A DNA stretch of 64,000 bases, taken from Bradyrhizobium sp. B097 (GTDB lineage: Bacteria > Pseudomonadota > Alphaproteobacteria > Rhizobiales > Xanthobacteraceae). The stretch is taken from NCBI RefSeq assembly GCF_038957035.1, contig NZ_CP152412.1, positions 1,980,501-2,044,500 on the forward strand. Direction: 5' to 3'. The translations under genes and the position numbers were made by a program. Positions 7,982 to 16,224 of this stretch are shown here, in pieces (position 1 is the first letter of the stretch; each line of letters begins with the position of its first letter). The notes under the pieces were generated by a model. It had not been told where the DNA came from and did not search any database. It worked only from the letters and a program-made list of their open reading frames with translations.

Positions 7982-10192
7982 TCACCTCGCCACTCTCCGC
8001 CGGCCACCGGCGCGTCCGAGCAGCGGACGGAACGCGCTGACGATGGCGGCCGTGAACTCGGGATCGTTGATGTTGCGCTTGATGCGGATGATCTGCCGGT
8101 TGCCGGTCTGGCGCACGGTCTGCTCCAGCGCGCGGAACAGCGTCGTGTCGGCATCGGGGTCCCAGAACGGCTGGCCGGGCGCATCGAGCGCGGAAACGCC
8201 GCCTTCGGCCAGGAAGAAGCGCACCGGCCCGTCCATCTGGTTGAGACGTTCGCCGATCCAGCGGCCCATCCGCTCGTTCTCTTCCGGCGTGGTCCGCATC
8301 AAAGTGACCTGCGGATTGTGGACGTGGAATTTGCGCTGCCGGTAGCGCTCCGGAATGGTGTCGGGTGCGCCGAAATTCACCATATCCAGCGCGCCGACCG
8401 AGCCGACATAGGGCACGCGGCTGCGGATGATGGCGCCGAAGCGGTCGTCGGTCGCCGGGAACACGCCGCCCATCAGGAGGTCGCAGACCTCTGTCGTTGT
8501 GAGGTCGATGACCCCCGCGAGCTGGCCGGATTCGACGAGCTTCTCCATCGAGCGGCCACCGACCCCGGTGGCGTGGAACACGAGGCACTCGAAATCTTCG
8601 CGGAGGTCAGCCGCGATCTTCTGCACGGCCGGCGTGGTGACGCCGAACATGGTGATGCCGATGGCCGGAAGATGAGCGCCGGTATCGCGTGGCTTTCCGG
8701 TCTGTCCCTCGTGCCGCGCCTTGACCATGCCGACCATGGCATGGGCGCCGTTGCCGAGCACCGTGCGCGAAATCGAGTTGAGACCCTGCACGTCGGTCAC
8801 CGAATACATCATGGTGATGTCGGCGGGACCGACATAGGGACCGACGTCGCCGGACGCGACCGAGGAGATGATGAGCTTCGGCACGCCGATCGGAAGCGCG
8901 CGCATGCCCGGCGCGACCAGCGACGCGCCGCCCGAGCCGCCGGCGGAGATGATGCCGGCGACATTGCCCTGGCGGCGCAGCCACCGCTCGAACGCGTCCG
9001 CCATCGCGGTCACCGAGGCGCCGCGATCGGTGCCGAACACGCCTGAGCCGCCACGGCCGTGGTTGAGGGCAATCTCCTGCGCGGTGACGTCGCAGCTCGC
9101 CGCCTTGCCGCTGGTCGAGACGTCGACCAGCCGGGTGCGCAGGCCGCTGGCCGCGATGAGATCGCGGATGAAGCGCAGCTCAGCGCCCTTGGTGTCGAGC
9201 GTGCCGACGACCAGCACGACGGGAGGCCCCGATGTCCTCGACGTCGTCGGTTCGCGCCGCGTACGGGTTGCTTCCTCGAGCCGCGTGACGGCGACGGACT
9301 GCGTCCGCGCGGCGGCCTCGATACGGGCGATCGGCACCGGCTGCGACCAGCGCGTCGGCAGCACGGGATTGGAGACGTAGATGCGAGCCGGACCCTTGCG
9401 GTCCGGCTGCGGTGTGCCGGCCGCCTCAGCTCTTGCCGGCGCCGTCTCGGCATCGATCTCGTCAGCGCCGTGGGTGCCGACGCCGAGCAGCCGCTGCTGC
9501 AGTTCGCGGTCGGTCGCAAGCCGCGCGGAGTCGATGATGCGGTTGATTCGGCCATTGACCATGATGGCGACGTTGCGCGACACCGCCGTCGCGACGCCGA
9601 TGTTCTGCTCGATGACCAGGATGGACATGTCGCCTTCGTCACCGAGGCGGAGCAGCATCTCCTCGACTTGCGCGACGATCACAGGCGCGAGGCCCTCGGT
9701 CGGCTCGTCCATGATCAGCAGCTGCGGGTTGGTCAGCAATGCGCGCGAGATCGCGAGCATCTGCTGCTCGCCGCCGGAGAGCTGGTTGCCGCCGTTGTTC
9801 TTGCGTTCGGCGAGGCGCGGGAAGGTGTCGTAGATGCGCTCGATGGTCCAGGCGCCGCGCCGCAGGCCGCCGGCGAGCGCAAGGTGTTCGTCGACCGTCA
9901 GCGAACGCCACAGCCGCCGGCCCTGCGGCACGTAGCCGACGCCGAGCCGTGCGATCCGCGCCGGATTCAGCCGCGTGACTTCCTCGCCGCGAATCCGGAT
10001 CGAGCCGCTGCTGGCGCGAACCAGGCCCATGATGGCCTTGCACAGCGTGGTCTTGCCCATGCCGTTGCGGCCGACCACCGAGAACACGCCGGCATCGAGC
10101 GTGAGGTCGACGCCCTGCAGTGCATGCGAATGCCCGTAATAGACGTCGAGGCCCTTCACCTCGAGTGCGGGAACTGGGCGGCGTTCATTCAT
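7982..10192 (-). CDS. LivF-type ABC ATPase fused to Tm-1-like (UPF0261) domain
   Basis: This 736-residue fusion has a complete branched-chain amino acid-type ATPase in residues 1-240: Walker A GRNGMGKTT at 41-49, signature LSGGEQQ at 138-144, and Walker B LLIMDEP at 158-164. A low-complexity linker covers about 241-323. Residues 324-725 are a Tm-1-like ATP-binding/UPF0261 domain starting with VVGTLDTKGAE and containing a long Gly-rich segment (SAGGSGGASL) and GVIDLTTTEVCD. Both parts are normally separate proteins. The gene overlaps livG by 8 nt and is 3 nt from the TIM-barrel gene. The fusion ties import of the substrate physically to the Tm-1-type module. There is no frameshift; one reading frame covers everything. 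Confidence 0.92.
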   Translation of the reverse strand: MNERRPVPALEVKGLDVYYGHSHALQGVDLTLDAGVFSVVGRNGMGKTTLCKAIMGLVRASSGSIRIRGEEVTRLNPARIARLGVGYVPQGRRLWRSLTVDEHLALAGGLRRGAWTIERIYDTFPRLAERKNNGGNQLSGGEQQMLAISRALLTNPQLLIMDEPTEGLAPVIVAQVEEMLLRLGDEGDMSILVIEQNIGVATAVSRNVAIMVNGRINRIIDSARLATDRELQQRLLGVGTHGADEIDAETAPARAEAAGTPQPDRKGPARIYVSNPVLPTRWSQPVPIARIEAAARTQSVAVTRLEEATRTRREPTTSRTSGPPVVLVVGTLDTKGAELRFIRDLIAASGLRTRLVDVSTSGKAASCDVTAQEIALNHGRGGSGVFGTDRGASVTAMADAFERWLRRQGNVAGIISAGGSGGASLVAPGMRALPIGVPKLIISSVASGDVGPYVGPADITMMYSVTDVQGLNSISRTVLGNGAHAMVGMVKARHEGQTGKPRDTGAHLPAIGITMFGVTTPAVQKIAADLREDFECLVFHATGVGGRSMEKLVESGQLAGVIDLTTTEVCDLLMGGVFPATDDRFGAIIRSRVPYVGSVGALDMVNFGAPDTIPERYRQRKFHVHNPQVTLMRTTPEENERMGRWIGERLNQMDGPVRFFLAEGGVSALDAPGQPFWDPDADTTLFRALEQTVRQTGNRQIIRIKRNINDPEFTAAIVSAFRPLLGRAGGRRRVAR

Positions 10193-10967
10193 GGCCGCCT
10201 CCGAGATAAAGCTCCTGCACCTCGGGATCGGACTCGATTTCGCGCGGCAGGCCCTCCTTGAAGATGCGGCCGTTGTGCATCATCGTCACGCTCTCGACGA
10301 CGCGCAGCGCAACATCCATGTCGTGCTCGATGATGATGTAGCCGATATGCGCAGGCAGCGAGGTCAGGATCTCGATCAGCTCGCGCCGCTCGGTTGGCGA
10401 CAGTCCGGCCGCCGGCTCGTCGAACAGGATGAAGCGCGGCGCGCCGGCCAGCGCCAGCGCGATCTCGAGCTGGCGCTGCTGGCCATGCGCCAGCTCGGCA
10501 ACGCGCTGGTCCTTGACGCCGGCAAGGTGCACGGCCTGCACCAGCGTTTCGGTCGCGTGCGTCAGCGCATCGTTCTGCCCCGCGCGCAGCAACGAGAACC
10601 GCCCGCGCGAGACGCCGCGGCAGGCGAGATAGACGTTGTCCTGCACGGTGAGGCCGGGGAACAGCGCCGAGATCTGGTAGGTGCGGCGCAAGCCCCGGCG
10701 AATGCGCTCATAGGGCGGGAACTGGGTGATGTCCTCGCCGAAGAAGCGGATCGTGCCGGAGGAGGGCGGGAAGTCGCCGGTGATGCAGTTGAACAGCGTC
10801 GTCTTGCCGGCGCCGTTGGAGCCGAGCACCGCGCGGCGTTCGCCGGGGCGCACGGTGATGGTGACGTCGGTCAGCGCAGCCAGCGCACCGAACAGCCGGG
10901 TCACGCCGCGCAGCTCCAGCGCCGCGCCGGCGCCGACCACGGACAGTCGCTGCGCGACGCTATCCAT
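10185..10967 (-). CDS. Branched-chain amino acid-type ABC transporter ATPase (LivG)
   Basis: I choose ATG 10967 (260 residues), which has GGAGG 5 nt upstream; a GTG 12 nt earlier is less likely. With this start Walker A (GSNGAGKTT) is at about 49-57. The signature reads LAHGQQRQ, a LivG-like variation of LSGGQ, and Walker B is FILFDEP with a LivG-typical AAGLSPTE D-loop. It powers the LivHM permease from the cytoplasmic face together with the LivF part of the downstream fusion. It overlaps livM and the fusion gene by 8 nt each, showing translational coupling. Confidence 0.92.
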   Translation of the reverse strand: MDSVAQRLSVVGAGAALELRGVTRLFGALAALTDVTITVRPGERRAVLGSNGAGKTTLFNCITGDFPPSSGTIRFFGEDITQFPPYERIRRGLRRTYQISALFPGLTVQDNVYLACRGVSRGRFSLLRAGQNDALTHATETLVQAVHLAGVKDQRVAELAHGQQRQLEIALALAGAPRFILFDEPAAGLSPTERRELIEILTSLPAHIGYIIIEHDMDVALRVVESVTMMHNGRIFKEGLPREIESDPEVQELYLGGGHE

Positions 10968-12042
10968 GGCGGCCTCCACCCGGACGTTGCGTCGTGGATG
11001 CGCTACGCCGCCAGCGGTCCCAGAGCCCGATCACGCCGTCCGACGACCAGAACACGATGGCGAGGAACCCGAGCCCGATCAATAGCCGGAAGCGGTTGCC
11101 GTCGAGCCCGAACTTGATCAGGACGTCGAGCGCGAAGGTGCGCAGCAGGACGAAGATTAGCGCACCGATGAACGGGCCGATCGGCCGGGTGATGCCGCCG
11201 ACCACGGCGATGATCAGGACGTCGATGCAGGCGCCGACGCTGACCGAGCCCGGCGAGATCTGCCGGTAGTTCCAGACTTGCAGCACGCCGCCGAGCGCGG
11301 CGATGAAGGCGGCGAAGGCGTAGGCGGCGATGCGGTGGGCATTGGGATTGAAGCCGAGTGCGGCCATGCGGCGGGGGTTGTCGCGGACGCCTTGCAGCGC
11401 GAGGCCGAAAGGGGCGCGAGAGACATACTGGACGGCGAAGTAGCAGATCGCGGCGACGCCGAGCGTCACATAGTAGAAGGCGATGTCGGCACGCCAGTCG
11501 ACGCCCCAGAAATGCGGCGTCGCGACGGTGTTGATGCCGGTATGGCCGTTGAAGATCGCCCAGTTCTGGTTGGTGAAGTAGTAGAACGCTGCGCCGATCG
11601 CCAGCGTGATCATGATGGTGTAGATGCCTTCGGTGCGCACCGCGAGCGCGCCGCCGAGTGTGCCGAACAGCGTCGCCAGCGCCAGCGCCATCGGGGTCGC
11701 GAGCCACCACGGCCAGCCCAGGCTGATATTGGCGTTGCCGCTCATGCCGAACACCGCGACCATGTAGCCGGCGAAGCCCGCGATGGTGAGCTGCATCAGG
11801 CTGACCATGCCGCCATAGCCGGCGAGGAACATCAGGCTCAGCGCGATGACGCCGAGGATCAGCGTGGTGGCGAAGATCTCGATCAGGAAGAAGCCGTTGG
11901 CGATCAGCGGCATGATCACGAGGATCAGCGCGACCAGCCAGGCCGCCGGGTTCTGGAATTCCGGCCAGGCGCGGATCAACGCGCGGCGGGTCGCGTTGGC
12001 GGACGGGTCGGGGCGGAACTGGGTGCTCTGCAGCAACGACAT
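10960..12042 (-). CDS. Branched-chain amino acid-type ABC permease (LivM)
   Basis: This 360-residue inner-membrane permease starts with a cytoplasmic tail (about 1-35) and then carries roughly eight to nine hydrophobic helices. The LivM hallmark GYGGMVSLMQLTIAGF segment lies near 75-90 and the GGITRPIGPFIGA coupling region near 280. It pairs with LivH to form the channel. The start lies 1 nt after the livH stop, and the end overlaps livG, so livH-livM-livG-livF is a tight operon. The substrate cannot be told from the sequence; this superfamily also imports aromatic acids, urea and amides. Confidence 0.92.
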   Translation of the reverse strand: MSLLQSTQFRPDPSANATRRALIRAWPEFQNPAAWLVALILVIMPLIANGFFLIEIFATTLILGVIALSLMFLAGYGGMVSLMQLTIAGFAGYMVAVFGMSGNANISLGWPWWLATPMALALATLFGTLGGALAVRTEGIYTIMITLAIGAAFYYFTNQNWAIFNGHTGINTVATPHFWGVDWRADIAFYYVTLGVAAICYFAVQYVSRAPFGLALQGVRDNPRRMAALGFNPNAHRIAAYAFAAFIAALGGVLQVWNYRQISPGSVSVGACIDVLIIAVVGGITRPIGPFIGALIFVLLRTFALDVLIKFGLDGNRFRLLIGLGFLAIVFWSSDGVIGLWDRWRRSASTTQRPGGGRHG

Positions 12043-12043
12043 C

Positions 12044-13054
12044 TCATCGCCTCGCGAGCAGGCCCTGCGGCCGCAGCGCCAGCACCACGACCATGATCAG
12101 GAAGGTGACGACGATGGCGTAGGTCGGGATGTAGACCGAGCCGAGCTGCTCGGCGAGGCCGATGATGACGGCGCCGAGCGCAGCCCCCGGGATCGAGCCC
12201 ATGCCGCCGACGATCACGACCACGAGGGAGGCGAGCAGGAAGCGTGTATCCTCGCCCGGCGACAGCGACTGGAAGGTGCCGCCGACGACGCCGGCGATGC
12301 CGGCGAGCCCTGCGCCGAGCGCGAACACCAGCACGAAGACGAGCTGGATCGGCACCCCGGTCGCGGCCAGGATGTCGCGGTCGTCGACCCCGGCGCGCAC
12401 GATCATGCCGATCCGCGTGCGGTTGAGCGCCAGCCACATCGCGATGCCGATCACGACGGAGGCCGCGAAGATCACCAGCCGCACCAGCGGATATTGCAGA
12501 TAGACCGGCTCGCCCGATGATTTGATCGCTGTGAGCAGTGGCAGCTGCACCGGGCCGATCAGCCAACTCGGGGTCTGCACCTGGTAGAAGTCGCCGCCGA
12601 ATACCCAGAGCATCAGATCGGCGAACACGATCGAGAGCCCGATCGTGACCATGGTTTGCCGCAGATCCTGCCCCTCCATGCGGCGGAACACCGCGAGCTG
12701 CAGGATCACGCCGACCAGCGCCGCCGCGATGAAGGCGACGATGAAGGACAGGATCCACGACCCGGTCCAGGTGCTGATGGCGTAGCCGATATAGCCGCCG
12801 AACAGATAGAGCGAGCCGTGCGCGAGGTTGACGTTGCGCATGAGGCCGAAGATCAGCGTGAAGCCGCTCGCGACCAGGAAATACAGCCCGCCGAGCGTGA
12901 TGCCGTTCAGCACCGCGTTGAGGAACACGCGCTTGCGGCCGATCGCGGCTTCCAGCCCCGACGGCCAGATCGCGAACACCAGCCACAGCAGCACCGCGAC
13001 CGCAATGATCACGATCAGCGCCCAGGCCGGATGGCGTTCGATGAACCTGGCCAT
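12044..13054 (-). CDS. Branched-chain amino acid-type ABC permease (LivH)
   Basis: This 336-residue permease has the LivH pattern: a first helix (about 12-32), NAVLNGITLGGLYFLVASGFTL near 45-67, then NLAHGSLYLFGGYIGY near 75, and the conserved GGMGSIPGAALGA coupling loop near 285. It forms the membrane channel with LivM. It is preceded by an AraC regulator with about 120 nt of spacer, so a promoter may lie at 13055-13175. The length is slightly above that of E. coli LivH because of an N-terminal extension. Confidence 0.92.
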   Translation of the reverse strand: MARFIERHPAWALIVIIAVAVLLWLVFAIWPSGLEAAIGRKRVFLNAVLNGITLGGLYFLVASGFTLIFGLMRNVNLAHGSLYLFGGYIGYAISTWTGSWILSFIVAFIAAALVGVILQLAVFRRMEGQDLRQTMVTIGLSIVFADLMLWVFGGDFYQVQTPSWLIGPVQLPLLTAIKSSGEPVYLQYPLVRLVIFAASVVIGIAMWLALNRTRIGMIVRAGVDDRDILAATGVPIQLVFVLVFALGAGLAGIAGVVGGTFQSLSPGEDTRFLLASLVVVIVGGMGSIPGAALGAVIIGLAEQLGSVYIPTYAIVVTFLIMVVVLALRPQGLLARR

Positions 13055-13175
13055 CTCCGTCGCGTTCCCTCAGTGCTCGCGACCGTCTTGCGGGCCGCGT
13101 GTCCTTGCATCCTACCGAGGGCGAAAGCGGCGGATTTGATCGAGAGTATCTTTTATCGTCTGCTCTGGAACTCCT

Positions 13176-13994
13176 TCACGGCCGCAACACCTTGGCGGCG
13201 CGGCGATAGTCGGTCGGGGCCATGCCGACATTGGCGGCGAAGAAGCGGGTGAAGCCGCTCTGCGAGGAGAAGCCGAGATCGAAGCCGATATCGGCGATCG
13301 GCGCTTCCGTCGCCACCAGCGCATCCAGCGCCTGCTCCATGATCAGCGTGTTCATGTAGAGGTGAGGGGTGACGCCGGTCTGGGTGCGGAACAGCCGGTA
13401 GAAATGCGGCCGCGACAATCCCGCTTCGCGTGCGATCGCATCGAGCTCGATCTCGGCGCCGGGGCTTTCCGACATCAGCTTGATCGATTTGCGGACCCGG
13501 AAATCGGTCACCGCGGCGGCGGCGGGCGCGTCCTGCGCGGCCTGCCAGCTCTCCTCGTAGCAGGAATCGATCAATTGCCTGAGCTCGCAATCGAGGCTGC
13601 GCAGCGACGGCGCGCCGCACACCAGTGCTGCGGTGCGGCGGATCAGCCGGTCGAGCGCCTCGGTGCGGGGAAAGAAGGTGCGGCCGAACCGCAGGCCCTG
13701 CGCGCTCGCGGGCTGCGGCGCGAACCATTCGGCATTGACATAGAGCACGAAGAAGATCGCGCCGTGGTCCATGTCGGTCGGCAGAAAATTGTGCGGTTCC
13801 CACGGGTTGACCGCAACCACGGTGTCGTCCTTGAGCAGCAGGCGCTGCTCGGAGACATCGATCTGCGCCGGCGTTCCGCCGACGTGAAAGATCAGGTGCC
13901 CTTCGCGGTGCGCATGCACGTTGAAGGGACGGTTCAACTGATAGACCGTCGCGCGACCGAACCGGCCGTGGAAGACGGCAAGCGCCCTGCTCAT
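13176..13994 (-). CDS. AraC-family transcriptional regulator
   Basis: This 272-residue regulator has an N-terminal cupin-type AraC ligand domain (about 10-150; HAHREGHLIFH and NPWEPHNF supply the His-rich strands). A C-terminal double helix-turn-helix (about 170-270) contains AGLSRPHFYRLFR and IADIGFDLGFSSQSGFTRFFAAN. It lies in the same direction between the solute-binding protein gene and livH, inside the transport cluster, so it is probably the local regulator. The ligand may be the imported compound or a product of the Mo-hydroxylase. There is no sign of damage. Confidence 0.9.
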   Translation of the reverse strand: MSRALAVFHGRFGRATVYQLNRPFNVHAHREGHLIFHVGGTPAQIDVSEQRLLLKDDTVVAVNPWEPHNFLPTDMDHGAIFFVLYVNAEWFAPQPASAQGLRFGRTFFPRTEALDRLIRRTAALVCGAPSLRSLDCELRQLIDSCYEESWQAAQDAPAAAAVTDFRVRKSIKLMSESPGAEIELDAIAREAGLSRPHFYRLFRTQTGVTPHLYMNTLIMEQALDALVATEAPIADIGFDLGFSSQSGFTRFFAANVGMAPTDYRRAAKVLRP

Positions 13995-14132
13995 GCCTCC
14001 CCTCCCGCGGGATGTTCTTGTCTTTTCGACAAGCGTTCATCATCCGCCCGCGGAAAGCAAGGGCGAGCAGGGCTGTTCATGCAACCGCGCGCTTCCGTCA
14101 CGGTTGGCTTGCTCGCACCTGCAACAAATACG

Positions 14133-15383
14133 TCAGTACTTCTTGCACTCCGGGACCGTGCGGCTCGGCAGGCCGATCTTGGCGAACACCGCCGGATCGT
14201 AGCCCAGCGTCTGGTTGACGTTCGGGATCACCTTCACGACCTTGCTGAACAGCGCGCCCTTGCCGTCGTCGACCACCTCGGTGACGAAATTGGTGCCGAT
14301 CGCCTGGCGGTTGGCGTCGAGCTTGATCTTGCCGTTCGGGGCGTCGATCTCGATCTTCGCCAGTGCGTCCTTGAGCTTGGCCTGGTTGTTGGAGAGATCG
14401 CCATTGACCTGCCGCAGCGCCAGGATCAACGCCATGGTCGAGCCGTAATAGTTGGTGGCGAGCAGCGACGGGCTCGGGAAGCGTTTGCTCTCCGGGAACG
14501 AGTCCTGATAGGCCTTCACGAACTTCTGCCAGCCCGGATCCTCCCAGGTATCGGCCTGGCCGCTCGCGGCGATGGTGCCGATCAGCGCGTTCTTGGCGCT
14601 GCCCTTCGACGACAGGATGGTCTGGTCGATCATGATCGAGCCGCCCATCAGATGCGCCTTGCCGCCGGCCTGCTGATACTGGTTGAGGAAGTTGACGGCG
14701 TCGGCGCCGCCGAGGCCGAGATAGATCGCATCGACATCGTCGGGCAGTGCTGCGATCACGGAGGCGAAGTCCTTGGTGCCGAGCGGCACCCATTGCCGGT
14801 TGGTGACCTGGCCGCCGGCGCCGCAGAACTCGAGCACGAGGCCGAACACCTGGGTGTAGATGAACGAGTAATCCTCGCCGACGGTCGCGATCTTGCGATA
14901 GCCCTTGGTCTCATAGGCATACTTGCCGAGGCCGACCTGCCACTGCGCGCCGTCCATGTTGTAGCGGAAGAAGTTCGGCGCCGGGTCGACGTAGGTCGTC
15001 TCCTGCGCGCCGGAGGCGGCGTTGACGAAGGTCAGCTCCGGATGGGTCTTGGCAAAATTCTTCACCGCGATGCCCTCGTCGCCGGACAGCGGCGACAGCA
15101 GGATCTGCACCTTGTCCTGCTCGATCAGCTTGCGCACCGCACGCACCGCGGAGTCCGGCGTCGCGTCGGTCGAGGCGACGACGAATTCGAGCTCCTTGTC
15201 GCCGATCTTCTTGCCGAGCACGTTGAGCGCGGTCTGGTGGCCGCGCATGCCATCCTCGCCGAGCACCGTATAGGTGCCTTCGAGCGTCGCGGTGACGCCG
15301 ACCTTGATCTTCTCCTGGGCGAGCGCCGTGCCCGAAAGCAACAGGCTGCTCAACGCAATCAGTCCCAAACTGCCTTTCAACAT
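14133..15383 (-). CDS. ABC transporter periplasmic substrate-binding protein (LivJ/amide-binding type)
   Basis: This 416-residue protein begins with a signal peptide (about 1-22, LLLSGTALAQ then EKIKVG). It continues as a type-I periplasmic binding protein with EGTYTVLGEDGMRG near 34, LLSPLSGDEG near 94 and the AYETKGYRKIATVGEDYSF segment near 155. GGAGG lies close upstream of the ATG. It delivers the substrate to LivHM. Comparable proteins bind branched-chain amino acids, amides, urea or aromatic acids; the pocket residues cannot be assigned by eye. It is the first gene of the cluster, which fits a promoter in 15384-15480. Confidence 0.92.
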   Translation of the reverse strand: MLKGSLGLIALSSLLLSGTALAQEKIKVGVTATLEGTYTVLGEDGMRGHQTALNVLGKKIGDKELEFVVASTDATPDSAVRAVRKLIEQDKVQILLSPLSGDEGIAVKNFAKTHPELTFVNAASGAQETTYVDPAPNFFRYNMDGAQWQVGLGKYAYETKGYRKIATVGEDYSFIYTQVFGLVLEFCGAGGQVTNRQWVPLGTKDFASVIAALPDDVDAIYLGLGGADAVNFLNQYQQAGGKAHLMGGSIMIDQTILSSKGSAKNALIGTIAASGQADTWEDPGWQKFVKAYQDSFPESKRFPSPSLLATNYYGSTMALILALRQVNGDLSNNQAKLKDALAKIEIDAPNGKIKLDANRQAIGTNFVTEVVDDGKGALFSKVVKVIPNVNQTLGYDPAVFAKIGLPSRTVPECKKY

Positions 15384-15580
15384 CGCTCTCCTCCCTCTGT
15401 GTTGTCACCGGCGTCCACATGGCCTGACGAAGGCTGATGGGCGTCCGGTTGTTGCCGGCAAAGCTAGCCGAAGGCAGGCGCGGCGCGGATGTCGTCGCGG
15501 CGGGGGTGCTTAACGGGCAGTCTCATTTTGATTGTTGCGCCGCAACGAGGTTCGCGGCGCGACGTGGTGGTTACTTGCTC

Positions 15581-15651
15581 GGTGTCATCACCCGCGCATG
15601 CGGGTGATCCAGTATTCCAGAGGCGGCTGTGCTTGAGCCGAGAGGCCGCGG
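15581..15651. repeat. 71-bp direct repeat, copy A
   Basis: This 71-bp unit starts GGTGTCATCACCCGCG and runs to AGGCCGCGG. It recurs at 15821-15891 with three mismatches, exactly 240 bp away. The first part (ATCACCCGCGCATGCGGGTGAT) is itself a near-perfect palindrome. It lies in an 840-bp spacer (15384-16224) that contains no convincing gene. The spacer is made of these units alternating with longer palindromes. Confidence 0.9.
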
Positions 15652-15661
15652 CTTCTCCGGT

Positions 15662-15782
15662 GTCGTCCCTGCGAAAGCAGGGACCCATAACCACCGCATG
15701 TGGTGATGAAGCGGATCGTGGCCCCGGCGTCGTGCAACGATTGAGATTTGGGGTAATGGGTCCTGGCTTTCGCCAGGACGAC
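15662..15782. repeat. About 121-bp imperfect palindrome, copy 1
   Basis: The element opens with GTCGTCCCTGCGAAAGCAGG and closes with its near complement CCTGGCTTTCGCCAGGACGAC. Inner arms are GACCCATAACCAC and TAATGGGTC. The centre carries a conserved GTGGCCCC-GCGTCG-GCAAC string that recurs in copy 2. This is the usual form of a Bradyrhizobium extragenic palindrome. It could fold as a long RNA hairpin and terminate or stabilise transcripts. Confidence 0.85.
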
Positions 15783-15820
15783 GATGAGGGTGGGTCGCAA
15801 TTCAAGATGTCAAACAGCGC

Positions 15821-15891
15821 GGTGTCATCACCCGCGCATGCGGGCGATCCAGTATTCCAGAGGTGGCTGTGCTTGAGCCGATAGGCCGCGG
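15821..15891. repeat. 71-bp direct repeat, copy B
   Basis: This is the second copy of the unit at 15581-15651, differing at three positions (for example GGGCGAT for GGGTGAT). It is followed by TACTGGATCGCCCGGTCGAGCCGGGCGATGAC, whose arms GATCGCCCGG and CCGGGCGAT form a further hairpin. There is no coding potential beyond chance open frames on both strands. Confidence 0.9.
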
Positions 15892-15981
15892 CGTACTGGA
15901 TCGCCCGGTCGAGCCGGGCGATGACGGTGTGGGTGAGGCTTTGCCTATCCTGGAGTCCGATGCAGCGCCGCATACACAATC

Positions 15982-16103
15982 GTCGTCCCGGCGAAGGCCG
16001 GGACCCATAACCACAGGATTGGATTGGCGAGGAAAGCTGTGGCCCCAGCGTCGCGCAACAATCACCTTCGGTGGTTATGGGTCCCGGCCTGCTCCGGGAC
16101 GAC
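15982..16103. repeat. About 122-bp imperfect palindrome, copy 2
   Basis: The element opens GTCGTCCCGGCGAAGGCCGG and closes CCGGCCTGCTCCGGGACGAC, with inner arms GACCCATAACCAC and GTGGTTATGGGTC. It shares the outer arms and the central GTGGCCCC-GCGTCG-GCAAC string with copy 1 at 15662. The loop sequences differ, so the copies are not a recent duplication. Confidence 0.85.
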
Positions 16104-16224
16104 ACTGAGTTTGTCGCGCCGCTTATGAGTCACACATCCGCATTCCCGCGACATGACTTGTCCGAACTAGCGCTACCGCGGGGCCCGAAGTGGCGGTAGC
16201 GCCAACGTGGTCCGGGCATCGCTG

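Noticed and set aside
15489..16108. Several open frames of 70-210 codons on both strands.
   Set aside because: They consist entirely of direct repeats and palindromes and have no ribosome sites or recognisable domains.
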